A program made the translations under genes and the position numbers. A stretch of 64,000 nt of DNA from DASZQY01 sp963843565. GTDB taxonomy: Bacteria > Pseudomonadota > Alphaproteobacteria > Rhizobiales > Kaistiaceae. The notes under the pieces are model-generated. The model was given only the letters and a program-made list of their open reading frames with translations, had not been told where the DNA came from and did not search any database. Numbering within the stretch: the stretch's first letter is position 1; every line of letters starts with the position of its first letter. The stretch spans positions 1,426,001 through 1,490,000 of the forward strand of contig CAWJKY010000003.1 of NCBI GenBank assembly GCA_963843565.1. The letters run 5' to 3'. Positions 1-7,672 of this stretch are shown here, piece after piece.

Positions 1-853
1 CTTCCTGCTCTCCACCGACCAGGGCCGGTACATCCTCACGCTCTACGAGCGGCGGGTTGATCCGGCCGACCTGCCCTTCTTCCTCGGGCTGATGGAGCAT
101 CTGGCGAGCCGCGGCCTGCGGTGCCCGCTGCCGGTTCACGACCGCGCGGGCTGCTCGCTCAACACGCTTGCCGGGCGGCCGGCGGCGATCGTCACGTTTC
201 TGCCGGGCATGTGGGTCCGCCGGCCTCGGACCGAACACTGCGGCGAGGTCGGCGGGGCGCTGGCGCGCCTCCATACCGACGGCGCCGGCTTCAGTCTGAA
301 GCGCTCCAACGCGCTGTCCGTCGACGCGTGGCGGCCGCTCTTCGAGCAATGCCGCGACCGCGCCGAGGAGGTCCAGGCCGGGCTCGGCGCCGACATCGAG
401 GCAGAACTCGACTTCGTCGAGGCGCACTGGCCGCGCGACCTGCCGGACGGCGTCATCCACGCCGACCTGTTCCAGGACAACGTGTTCTTCCTGGGTGGCA
501 AGCTCTCCGGGCTGATCGACTTCTACTTCGCCTGCAACGACATGCTCGCCTACGACGTGGCGATCTCGCTGAACGCGTGGTGCTTCGAGCAGGACGGTTC
601 GCTGAACGTGACCAAGGCACGCGCGTTCCTTTCCGGCTACCGGGCGGTGCGCCCCTTCGAGCCGGAGGAGATCGCGGCACTGCCGGTGCTGGCGCGCGGC
701 TCGGCGCTGCGCTTCCTGCTGACGCGCCTCTACGACTGGCTGACGGTGCCGAACGGCGCGCTGGTGGTGCCGAAAGACCCGCTCGAGTTCTATCGCAAGC
801 TCCGCTTCCACCGCATGGTCAAGTCGGCGAGCGAATACGGGCTGACCGCTTGA
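1..853 (+). CDS. thrB: Homoserine kinase, 3' part (partial at window start)
   Basis: This is the C-terminal 283 residues of an aminoglycoside-phosphotransferase-fold homoserine kinase, which phosphorylates homoserine in threonine synthesis in the cytoplasm. The frame is already open at base 2, where it reads a strand-turn typical of the ATP lobe (STDQGRYILTLYE). The catalytic loop HADLFQDN and the metal-binding aspartate in LIDFYFACND are intact. About 35-40 N-terminal residues should lie upstream, judging from the usual family length of about 320. Its TGA stop overlaps the TTG start of rnhA, so the two are translationally coupled; a thrB-rnhA-peroxiredoxin order is common in Hyphomicrobiales. 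The alternative is another APH-family kinase, but the motif spacing and the neighbours favour ThrB. Confidence 0.93.
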   Translation, partial: FLLSTDQGRYILTLYERRVDPADLPFFLGLMEHLASRGLRCPLPVHDRAGCSLNTLAGRPAAIVTFLPGMWVRRPRTEHCGEVGGALARLHTDGAGFSLKRSNALSVDAWRPLFEQCRDRAEEVQAGLGADIEAELDFVEAHWPRDLPDGVIHADLFQDNVFFLGGKLSGLIDFYFACNDMLAYDVAISLNAWCFEQDGSLNVTKARAFLSGYRAVRPFEPEEIAALPVLARGSALRFLLTRLYDWLTVPNGALVVPKDPLEFYRKLRFHRMVKSASEYGLTA

Positions 854-1329
854 CCGCCGCGACGCGCGTCTCGATCTGGAGCGACGGCGCCTGCTCCGGC
901 AACCCCGGCCCGGGCGGCTGGGGGGTGGTGATGGAGTGGAACGGCCAGCGCAAGGAGCTGAAAGGCGGCGCGGCCGACACCACCAACAACCGCATGGAAC
1001 TCGCCGCGGCGATCGCGGCGCTGAAGGCGCTGAAGGGGCCGGTCGCGGTCGATTTCTACACCGACTCGCAATACGTGCGCGGCGGCGTCACCTCCTGGAT
1101 CGCCGGGTGGAAGCGGAACGGCTGGCGGACGGCCGACCGCAAGCCGGTCAAGAACATCGACCTGTGGCAGGAGCTGGACGCGCTGCGCGCGACCCACGAG
1201 ATCAAGTGGCACTGGGTCAAAGGGCACGCCGGCACCGCCGGCAACGAGCGCGCCGACGAACTCGCCAACGAAGGCATGGCGCCGTTCAAGACGAAGCGCG
1301 GTGGAAGGGCCGCAAGCGACGTTGGCTGA
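850..1329 (+). CDS. rnhA: Ribonuclease HI
   Basis: This 159-residue enzyme cleaves the RNA strand of RNA-DNA hybrids. All four carboxylates of the RNase HI active site are visible: D12 (SDGACSGNPG), E50 (NRMELAAA), D72 (YTDSQYV) and D136 (NERADELAN). The basic handle region around residues 86-101 (GWKRNGWRTADRKPVK) is present. The length matches the bacterial single-domain form. The only start that fits the family alignment is TTG at 850, which overlaps the thrB stop; no ATG or GTG lies between it and the first conserved strand. The end overlaps the start of the next gene by 29 bases if that gene uses its GTG start. Confidence 0.96.
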   Translation: MTAATRVSIWSDGACSGNPGPGGWGVVMEWNGQRKELKGGAADTTNNRMELAAAIAALKALKGPVAVDFYTDSQYVRGGVTSWIAGWKRNGWRTADRKPVKNIDLWQELDALRATHEIKWHWVKGHAGTAGNERADELANEGMAPFKTKRGGRAASDVG

Positions 1330-1729
1330 CCGGGGACCGCTCTTCCGCAAGATCGATTGCCACACACTGCGCGCGGAAGATCTCGACGCCGCGGTACGCT
1401 TCTACTCCGACATGCTTGGGCATCAGCCGATCTGGCGAAGCGAAGATGCGGTCGCGTTTCGCCTCCCCGACACCGATGCCGAACTCGTTGTGAACAAGAC
1501 TCGTGGCCCGGAGACCGACCTACTCGTCGACGACGCGGACGCGGCCTTTCGCCGTCTCATGGACAGCGGCGCAGAACCGGTGGCCGCCCCCTTCGATATC
1601 GCCATCGGCCGCTGCGCAGTCGTGCGCGACCCGTTCGGCAACACGCTGGTCGTGCTCGATCAAAGCAAAGGCGCGCTCGTCACCGATGACAGAGGCATGG
1701 TCACCGGCGTGAGGAAGAAGCCGGACTGA
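1301..1729 (+). CDS. VOC (glyoxalase/bleomycin-resistance fold) family protein
   Basis: This 142-residue protein has a single vicinal-oxygen-chelate module pair: an N-terminal half beginning KIDCHTLRAEDLDAAVRFYSDMLG and a C-terminal half ending CAVVRDPFGNTLVVLD. VOC proteins are small cytosolic metalloenzymes or resistance proteins with very varied substrates, and nothing here identifies one. The H20 and E-type positions are not enough to assign a metal site by eye. The start could be GTG at 1301 or TTG at 1322; the latter overlaps the rnhA stop more economically. It is transcribed with thrB and rnhA and converges on the peroxiredoxin gene with a 13-base gap. Confidence 0.8.
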   Translation: MEGPQATLADRGPLFRKIDCHTLRAEDLDAAVRFYSDMLGHQPIWRSEDAVAFRLPDTDAELVVNKTRGPETDLLVDDADAAFRRLMDSGAEPVAAPFDIAIGRCAVVRDPFGNTLVVLDQSKGALVTDDRGMVTGVRKKPD

Positions 1730-1742
1730 CGTCCACCGACCC

Positions 1743-2225
1743 CTAAAGTTGCCCGAGGATCGTGGCGGCGCCGGTCATCTGGATCCCCTTGCCGCCGTCC
1801 GGCTCGAAGTTCAGCGTCTGCACAACGCCGTCATCGACCAGCATCGAGAAGCGCTTGACCCGCGTGCCCATTCCCGGAATGGCAATCGCAAGGCCGAGGG
1901 CCTGCGCGTAATCGCCGTCGCCATCCGAAACGAAATCGATCTTGCCGGCGCCGCCGAGCGCGGCGCCCCACTCGCGCATGACGTGATGATCGTTCACCGC
2001 CATTACCACGATGCGGTCGACGCCCTTCGCCTTGATCTCGGCGGCGTGGGTGACGAATTGGGGGATGTGGGCGTTGTGGCAGGTGGTGGTGAAGGCGCCG
2101 GGAACGCCCACGAACACGACCTTCTGGTCCTTGAAGAGCTCGTCGGTCGTTACCTCTTTCATGGAATCGTCCGGCTGCTTGACCCGGAACTTGCCGGCCG
2201 GAAGGCGTTCACCCGTCGCGATCAT
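1743..2225 (-). CDS. Peroxiredoxin, 1-Cys Prx5-type
   Basis: This 160-residue thiol peroxidase reduces hydrogen and alkyl peroxides. The peroxidatic cysteine is C49 in the segment PGAFTTTCHNAH; the P-x3-T-x2-C signature is kept, although the usual proline after the threonine (FTPTC) is threonine here. There is no second cysteine anywhere in the protein, so it must rely on an external reductant such as glutaredoxin or glutathione. I chose the ATG at 2225 because it gives the family length and begins MIATGERLP; the frame stays open 21 codons further upstream. Proximity to thrB-rnhA is typical of Hyphomicrobiales. Confidence 0.93.
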   Translation of the reverse strand: MIATGERLPAGKFRVKQPDDSMKEVTTDELFKDQKVVFVGVPGAFTTTCHNAHIPQFVTHAAEIKAKGVDRIVVMAVNDHHVMREWGAALGGAGKIDFVSDGDGDYAQALGLAIAIPGMGTRVKRFSMLVDDGVVQTLNFEPDGGKGIQMTGAATILGQL

Positions 2226-2300
2226 GTCTTGTCCCCGTTCGCTGGAAAGCGCTGCCGGAAGGGCAGCACCCGCCGACATAGGGCGCAAGCGGCGCCTTGG

Positions 2301-3125
2301 CTACGGGAGCGCGACGGTCTGGTCGATGGCCTGCGCGCCCGACACGACCGTCAGGCGGAAGCTCGCCCCGGCAATCGGCGTCCTGGCGCCGAGCCGGGAG
2401 AACTTCACCGTCCACGCGGCCGCGCCCCCCGTCTCACCGGCGTATTCCGGCGTGTAGGGCGCCCAGTCGTCCGGCCCCTCGACGAAGACGATCGCCTTTT
2501 CGGGCTGCGGCACGATGCCGACGAAGCGGAAGACCGGGTCGCGGTCGGTGCCGCCGTCGCGCGCCGCGGCGGTGAAGGCGAAGGCGCCGGGCACTGGTGG
2601 CCCCGGCAGGTTCTTCCGCGCGGCGGCGAGCGCGTCAGCGACGTCGGCATCCTGTGCACCCGGCGGCACGGTGAGGCTGACGGCGATGTCCTCCGGAATG
2701 CAGACCTCCTGACAGGCGCCGATCTGGGCATGCATCGCGATCTCGACGGGCGCCGACGGGTCGGCGACGCGGGCGCTGAAGGGCAGCAGGACCCGGTCGT
2801 GATAGACGTTGGTCACCGCGAAGCCATCGTCCTGGCGGGTCGGCACCGGGAAGGCGACGGCGGCATCGGCGAAGTTCGTCGACCCGGCGAAATCGAACTT
2901 CGGCGGAACGCCGGCATCGCCCGGCGAGCGCCAGTAGGTTTTCCAGCCGGCAGGCAGCGCGATCTCGATGCCGCCGGTGAGCGTGCCGTCCGCGTCGAGC
3001 CCGGCGGCGAGCAGGCAAATCCGGGCCTGGCTCCCCTGCCCCCAGTCGCCGACCGCGGCGAGCGCAGGCGCGGCGACGAGCGCGGCAGCAAGGGCGAACA
3101 GGGCAACGGCTAACGGCGATCTCAT
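2301..3125 (-). CDS. Secreted DsbD N-terminal-domain (DsbC-like) protein
   Basis: This protein of about 274 residues has a signal peptide (residues 1-23, MRSPLAVALFALAAALVAAPALA) followed by a periplasmic domain of the kind found at the N-terminus of the disulfide reductase DsbD. The paired cysteines in IGACQEVCIP match the redox pair of that domain. The eight-helix membrane domain and the thioredoxin domain of full DsbD are absent, so it needs a separate electron source. An upstream in-frame ATG at 3137 is also possible, and the frame is open to 3278. It is divergent from yqgE. A role in periplasmic thiol reduction, perhaps for cytochrome or copper-centre assembly next door, is inference. 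Confidence 0.78.
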   Translation of the reverse strand: MRSPLAVALFALAAALVAAPALAAVGDWGQGSQARICLLAAGLDADGTLTGGIEIALPAGWKTYWRSPGDAGVPPKFDFAGSTNFADAAVAFPVPTRQDDGFAVTNVYHDRVLLPFSARVADPSAPVEIAMHAQIGACQEVCIPEDIAVSLTVPPGAQDADVADALAAARKNLPGPPVPGAFAFTAAARDGGTDRDPVFRFVGIVPQPEKAIVFVEGPDDWAPYTPEYAGETGGAAAWTVKFSRLGARTPIAGASFRLTVVSGAQAIDQTVALP

Positions 3126-3270
3126 CGCGGCGACCATAGTGAGGCGATGGTGAACGGGCGAGGAACGAAGCGGTGCCGCGGCTTCATTTGTTCGTGAGGC
3201 AAAACGGCGCCACCCGGAGCGCCGGCCAAGTCTTTTCTTTTGGCGCCTTCGTGTTACGCTTTTCTTCGCC

Positions 3271-3882
3271 ATGACCATGCGCGTCGTCCGCCGGTCGGCC
3301 GATCGAAGCTATCTCGACGGCCAGTTTCTCATCGCCATGCCATCGCTTGGCGACGGGCCGTTCGCGCGCACCATCGTGTACGTCTGCGCCCATTCGCAGG
3401 ACGGCGCCATGGGCATCATGATCAACCAGCCGGCGCGCCAGATCACCTTTCTCGACCTGCTGGTGCAGCTCAACATCGTGCCCGAGGGCGCGGAGATCAG
3501 GCTGCCGGGTCCGGCGCGCGACCTTCAGGTCCATCGTGGCGGGCCGGTGGAGACCAGCCGCGGCTTCGTGCTGCACTCCTCCGACTATTTCATCGAGAAC
3601 TCGACGCTGCCGATCGACGAAAACGTCTCGCTGACGGCGACGCTCGAAATCCTGAAGGCGATCGCCGCCGGCAAGGGACCGGAGAGCGCCCTGCTGGCGC
3701 TCGGCTATGCCGGCTGGTCGCCGGGCCAGCTCGACAACGAAATCCTCGAGAACGGCTGGCTGCACTGCCCGGCGATTCCCGACCTGATCTTCGACAGCGA
3801 CCTCGATACCAAATACGCGCGCGTGCTCCAGACGATGGGCATCGACCCCGGCCGCCTGTCGAGCGAGGCCGGGCACGCCTGA
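3271..3882 (+). CDS. YqgE/AlgH family protein
   Basis: This 203-residue cytosolic protein belongs to the conserved YqgE/AlgH (DUF179) family. The family landmarks are near the N-terminus: LDGQFLIAMPSL, a DGPFARTIVYVC strand and GAMGIMINQPA. They are followed by the VHRGGPVE and GYAGWSPGQLDNEI motifs. The molecular function of the family is not established, despite the AlgH name from Pseudomonas alginate work. Its TGA stop abuts the TCA (reverse TGA) of surf1 as a TGATCA palindrome, so the two convergent genes end back to back with no spacer. Confidence 0.93.
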   Translation: MTMRVVRRSADRSYLDGQFLIAMPSLGDGPFARTIVYVCAHSQDGAMGIMINQPARQITFLDLLVQLNIVPEGAEIRLPGPARDLQVHRGGPVETSRGFVLHSSDYFIENSTLPIDENVSLTATLEILKAIAAGKGPESALLALGYAGWSPGQLDNEILENGWLHCPAIPDLIFDSDLDTKYARVLQTMGIDPGRLSSEAGHA

Positions 3883-4698
3883 TCAGCCGCCGGACGGCTC
3901 TTCCCCGCCGCCTGCCCTGGTGCCGCCGAGCCGCCTCACGGCGAACACGACGAACACCCCCATGGACGCAATCGCCAGACCGAACCAGGTGATGGCGTAG
4001 CCGAGGTGGCTGTTGGGGAAGCTGACGATGGTCTCACCCCCTTGGGGCAGGCCGTCGGGAAGCGCGGGATCGAAATTGGCGTCGATGATGTAGGGCGCGA
4101 CCGCGTCGGTCGGAGCACCGTAGGCGGCGGCGTAGAGCGCCGGGTCGCGCGAGAACCAGGCGTTGTTCCTGGCGTCGTCGCCGGGCGCGAACCAGGCGCG
4201 CTGGTAGGGGGTGCGCAGGAGGCCGATCACGGTGGTGACGCCGGGAATGGTACTTCCCGGCCGCGTCGCGGGATTGCGCCTGTTGCCCGGGACGAAGCCG
4301 CGGTTGACGTAGACGGTCCAGCCGCCGGTGGTCTGAAGCGGCGTCATGACCAGATACCCGCCGCCGCCGTATTTGCCTTTCGGTTCGGTCAGCGCATAGA
4401 CGACGTAGGCCGACTGGTCGTCGAAGAAGGTGCCGCTCACCTCGACCCGCTCGTATTCGTGATCGGACACAGCAAGGGTCGGCCAGTCTTCCGGCCCCGG
4501 TGCGGGGACGGGCTGCGCCGACAGGCCGGCGGTGACCTGGGCGATCAGCGCTTCCTTCCAGGCCAGGCGATGGACCTGCCAGACGCCGAGGCTGACGAGG
4601 ATGGCGGTGACGACCACAGTGGCGAGCGCCGGCAGGACCAGGCTCCGCCAGCTCGCTCTCGATGCCCCCGCGCGCCCCGCACCTGGCGTGCCGGACAT
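3883..4698 (-). CDS. SURF1 family cytochrome oxidase assembly protein
   Basis: This 271-residue protein has the SURF1 layout: an N-terminal membrane helix (about residues 20-38) ending in the family signature LGVWQVHRLAWK, a large periplasmic domain with the VNRGFVPGNRRNP motif, and a C-terminal helix in LGYAITWFGLAIASMGVF. SURF1 proteins help insert or protect haem a in subunit I of aa3 oxidases. It is the last gene of the cta operon; its ATG overlaps the DUF983 stop by one base. Confidence 0.95.
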   Translation of the reverse strand: MSGTPGAGRAGASRASWRSLVLPALATVVVTAILVSLGVWQVHRLAWKEALIAQVTAGLSAQPVPAPGPEDWPTLAVSDHEYERVEVSGTFFDDQSAYVVYALTEPKGKYGGGGYLVMTPLQTTGGWTVYVNRGFVPGNRRNPATRPGSTIPGVTTVIGLLRTPYQRAWFAPGDDARNNAWFSRDPALYAAAYGAPTDAVAPYIIDANFDPALPDGLPQGGETIVSFPNSHLGYAITWFGLAIASMGVFVVFAVRRLGGTRAGGGEEPSGG

Positions 4699-5081
4699 CA
4701 GTTGTCGTCCAGTTTCCCGAGTTCGGCCCTATGCTTGTACTGCTGGGCGATCATCAGCCCCTTGAGCGGCCGGAGCAGGCCGATCGACAGGCCCAGCACC
4801 AGCGGAATCCACAGGACCGCGTGCAGCCAGTAAGGCGGGTGGAAGGTGAACTCCACCCACAGCGCCAGGCCGACGACGACGAAGCCGACGATCATCATGA
4901 TGAAGACCGCCGGGCCGTCACCGGAATCGGCGAAGGTGAAATCGAGGCCGCAGTTCTCGCACTGCGGCTTGACCGTCAGGAACCCGTCGAACAGCTTGCC
5001 CTCGCCGCAGCGCGGGCAACGCCCGGACCACCCCACCGAGATGGGTTGCGGCGGATAGATGGCCTTGTCTTCGGGTCTCAT
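4698..5081 (-). CDS. DUF983 family membrane protein
   Basis: This 127-residue protein has an N-terminal zinc-ribbon-like pair of CxxC motifs (RCPRCGEGKLF and CENCG) followed by two hydrophobic helices at about residues 58-78 and 88-108. This is the DUF983 arrangement. The function is not established, but the gene is repeatedly found inside alphaproteobacterial cytochrome oxidase operons between subunit III and surf1, as it is here. That suggests a part in oxidase assembly, perhaps metal delivery (inference). Start and stop codons abut or overlap both neighbours, showing tight coupling. Confidence 0.9.
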   Translation of the reverse strand: MRPEDKAIYPPQPISVGWSGRCPRCGEGKLFDGFLTVKPQCENCGLDFTFADSGDGPAVFIMMIVGFVVVGLALWVEFTFHPPYWLHAVLWIPLVLGLSIGLLRPLKGLMIAQQYKHRAELGKLDDN

Positions 5082-5921
5082 TCAGCCCTTGGCGATCACG
5101 GCGCCCCAGCCGCCCCAGACGTAGATGCAGCAGAACAGGAACAGCCACACCACGTCGACGAAGTGCCAATACCACGCGGCCGCCTCGAAGCCGAAGTGCT
5201 GCTCGGGCGTGAAATCGCCGCGGTTGGCGCGGAACAGGCAGACCATCAGGAAGATGGTGCCGACGATAACGTGGAAGCCGTGGAAGCCGGTCGCCATGAA
5301 GAATGTGGCGCCGTAGATGTTGCCGCCGAAGGAGAAGGCGGCGTGGGAATACTCGAAGGCCTGGACCGAGGTGAAGGTCAGGCCGAGGAGGACGGTCAGC
5401 GTCAGTCCCCACAACATCCCGCGGCGGTCGTTGTGGATGAGCGAATGGTGCGCCCAGGTGACCGTGGTGCCCGAAGTGAGCAGGATCAGCGTGTTGAGCA
5501 GCGGCAGGTGCCAAGGATCGAACACCTCGATGCCGGTCGGCGGCCAGTGGCCGCCGGTAAAGGTCGACTTGGCGATCTGCTGGGCGCTGCCGGCGGTGAG
5601 GCTGGCGTCGAAGAAGGCCCAGAACCATGCGACGAAGAACATCACCTCAGAGGCGATGAACAGGATCATGCCGTAGCGCAGGCCGATCTGGACGATGGCG
5701 GTGTGATAGCCCTCGTTCGATTCCTTGATGACGTCGCTCCACCACACGAACATGGTGTAGAGGACGCCGAGGGCTCCGGGCGCGATCAGCCAGATGCTGC
5801 CGCCGTGCATGTAGGTGATGGCGCCGACTGCCAGCACGAACGCCGAGACGGCGCCGACGACCGGCCACGGGCTCGGATCGACCAGGTGATACGGGTGTTG
5901 CTTGGCGTGGGCGTCAGCCAT
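5082..5921 (-). CDS. ctaE: Cytochrome c oxidase subunit III
   Basis: This 279-residue integral membrane protein with seven predicted helices is a structural subunit of the aa3 oxidase. Characteristic stretches include KQHPYHLVDPSPWP at the N-terminus, SEVMFFVAWFWAFFDASL, the GTTVTWAHHSLIHNDR segment, and the C-terminal FEAAAWYWHFVDVVWLFLF. The length is normal. It lies between ctaG and the DUF983 gene, and its stop abuts the DUF983 start. Confidence 0.97.
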   Translation of the reverse strand: MADAHAKQHPYHLVDPSPWPVVGAVSAFVLAVGAITYMHGGSIWLIAPGALGVLYTMFVWWSDVIKESNEGYHTAIVQIGLRYGMILFIASEVMFFVAWFWAFFDASLTAGSAQQIAKSTFTGGHWPPTGIEVFDPWHLPLLNTLILLTSGTTVTWAHHSLIHNDRRGMLWGLTLTVLLGLTFTSVQAFEYSHAAFSFGGNIYGATFFMATGFHGFHVIVGTIFLMVCLFRANRGDFTPEQHFGFEAAAWYWHFVDVVWLFLFCCIYVWGGWGAVIAKG

Positions 5922-5948
5922 TTCCGCGTGCTCCAGCAGTCATGCTCT

Positions 5949-6530
5949 CTAGCCGCCCTTGTTGGCGCCGTCCACCGCCGCGGCAACCGGCTTGGGCTGA
6001 TTGACCGCGGGGTAGAAGGTGTAGGAGAGCGTGAGGGTGTCGGTGGTGGAAAGGTTGTTGTCGTCGACCATCTTCGGATCGACGAAGAACGAAACGGGCA
6101 GCTCGGCCCGCTCGCCGGGCGCGAGGGTGTGATCGGTGAAGCAGAAGCAGGCGATCTTGTTGAAATAGGCGCCGGCATCGAGCGGCGAGACATTGAACGC
6201 GGCCGAGCCGGTGATGGCGGCGGAGCCGCGGTTGACCGCGACGAAACTGATGTGGCCGACCTCGCCGAGCTTGACCTTGACCTCGCGCACCTCGGGCCGG
6301 AACGTCCAGCCCAGGCCGTTGGCGACGTTGGCGTCGAAACGCACGGTGATCATGCGGTCGATGGGCGTCGGCGCCACCGTGGCGCGCCGGGTGGTGCCGG
6401 CGGTGCCGGTCACCTGACAGAAGATCTTGTAGAGCGGAACGGCGGCGAACGACATGCCGACCATGCTGGCGACGAACACCACGGAGGCCGCCACCGTCAG
6501 GCGCATGTTGCGGGTCGACGGCTTCGCCAT
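5949..6530 (-). CDS. ctaG: Cytochrome c oxidase assembly protein CtaG/Cox11
   Basis: This 193-residue copper chaperone delivers copper to CuB of subunit I. It has one N-terminal membrane helix (about residues 9-30) and a periplasmic immunoglobulin-like domain. The copper-binding pair is in KIACFCFTDHTL, matching the family CFCF motif, and the conserved MPVSFF-type strand appears as LPVSFFVDPKM. Its ATG overlaps the stop of the upstream small gene by one base. Confidence 0.97.
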   Translation of the reverse strand: MAKPSTRNMRLTVAASVVFVASMVGMSFAAVPLYKIFCQVTGTAGTTRRATVAPTPIDRMITVRFDANVANGLGWTFRPEVREVKVKLGEVGHISFVAVNRGSAAITGSAAFNVSPLDAGAYFNKIACFCFTDHTLAPGERAELPVSFFVDPKMVDDNNLSTTDTLTLSYTFYPAVNQPKPVAAAVDGANKGG

Positions 6531-6703
6531 CAGAGCCCCCGGCTCGCGATGTTGCCGCCGATCTTGGCGATGGTGACGACGTAGAAGAGCGCCACGAACG
6601 CGGCCAGCGCCAGCGCGATGGCGATCGAGCGGGCGCGGCGGCGGCGAAGCTGCGCGGCCGTCAGGCGAACCCCCTCTTCCGGCGGATCGGCGGTCATGGT
6701 CAT
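6530..6703 (-). CDS. Small single-helix protein of the cta operon (CoxF-like)
   Basis: This 57-residue protein has a basic stretch (QLRRRRARS) followed by one membrane helix at about residues 26-46. Small single-span proteins sit at this position, between ctaB and ctaG, in many alphaproteobacterial oxidase operons and are sometimes called CoxF. A role in oxidase assembly is inferred from position only. The start ATG overlaps the ctaB TGA (ATGA), and a second ATG follows two codons later. The end overlaps the ctaG ATG by one base. Confidence 0.85.
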   Translation of the reverse strand: MTMTADPPEEGVRLTAAQLRRRRARSIAIALALAAFVALFYVVTIAKIGGNIASRGL

Positions 6704-7635
6704 GCCATCAGCCCCGCGACACCGCCCTCGACGAGCAGGATCGCGAAGAGCAGGAACAGATAGAGCATCGAATAGGTGAAGAGGCGCCGCGCCGGACGCA
6801 TGGCGGTGTCGCTCGCATGCATCCGCGCGACGTCGATGGCAAGCCACACGAACACCGCGCCAAGGGCGGCGGCGATCACGCCGTAGGCGACGGTCGCCAT
6901 GCCGATCGCCGGCGGCACCACCGCGGCCATGACCGTGAGCACGACGGAATAGGCAACGATCTGGCGCTTGGTCGACGCCACGCCCTTGACCACCGGCAAC
7001 ATGGGGACGCCGGCGCGGGCGTAGTCGTCGGACTTGTAAAGCGACAGCGCCCAGAAGTGGGGCGGCGTCCACAGGAAGACGATCAGGAAGAGGACGAGGC
7101 TCTCGACGCTGACGCCGCCGGTGACCACCGCCCAGCCGATCATCGGGGGAAGCGCGCCGGCGGCGCCGCCGATGACGATGTTCTGCGGCGTGCGGCGCTT
7201 CAGCCACATGGTGTAGACGACGACGTAGAAGGCGATGGTGAGAGCGAGCAGCCCGCCAGCCACGAGGTTGGTGGCAAGGGCGAGGAAGGTGACCGAGGCA
7301 ACCGCCAACACCAGCCCCAACGCCAGCGCGTCGCCGCGCGGCACGCGGCCGGCGGGAATCGGCCGCGGCGCCGTGCGCCGCATGATCCGGTCGATGTCGG
7401 CGTCGTACCACATGTTGAGGGCGCCGGCGGCGCCGGCCCCGACGGCGATGGCGAGCAGCGCGGCGGCGGCGATGACCGGGCTGATGTGGCCCGGCGCGAT
7501 GACCAGCCCGACGAACGCCGTGAAGACGACCAGCGACATGACGCGCGGCTTGAGCAGCGCGACATAGTCGCCGACGCCTCCCGCGAGGGAGGCGTCGAAG
7601 GTGCGGTCGAGCTGTTCGACGTCGGAAATTGCCAT
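6700..7635 (-). CDS. ctaB: Protoheme IX farnesyltransferase (haem O synthase)
   Basis: This 311-residue UbiA-superfamily membrane enzyme converts haem b to haem o by adding farnesyl diphosphate, the first step toward haem a. The first aspartate-rich motif NMWYDADIDRIMRRTAPRP is present, and the second conserved loop (MWLKRRTPQNIVIGGAAGALPP) follows. Eight to nine helices are evident and the length is typical. It lies between ctaD and the small CoxF-like gene in the same operon. Confidence 0.97.
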   Translation of the reverse strand: MAISDVEQLDRTFDASLAGGVGDYVALLKPRVMSLVVFTAFVGLVIAPGHISPVIAAAALLAIAVGAGAAGALNMWYDADIDRIMRRTAPRPIPAGRVPRGDALALGLVLAVASVTFLALATNLVAGGLLALTIAFYVVVYTMWLKRRTPQNIVIGGAAGALPPMIGWAVVTGGVSVESLVLFLIVFLWTPPHFWALSLYKSDDYARAGVPMLPVVKGVASTKRQIVAYSVVLTVMAAVVPPAIGMATVAYGVIAAALGAVFVWLAIDVARMHASDTAMRPARRLFTYSMLYLFLLFAILLVEGGVAGLMA

Positions 7636-7672
7636 CAGGTTCCTTGCCTTGCGGTCGCGCCGGGAGCGTTGC

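Noticed and set aside
1749..3113. Long open frame on the plus strand across the peroxiredoxin and DsbD-like genes
   Set aside because: It is the antisense shadow of two clear genes. High GC makes stop codons rare in other frames, and the translation has no recognisable motif and strongly skewed composition.
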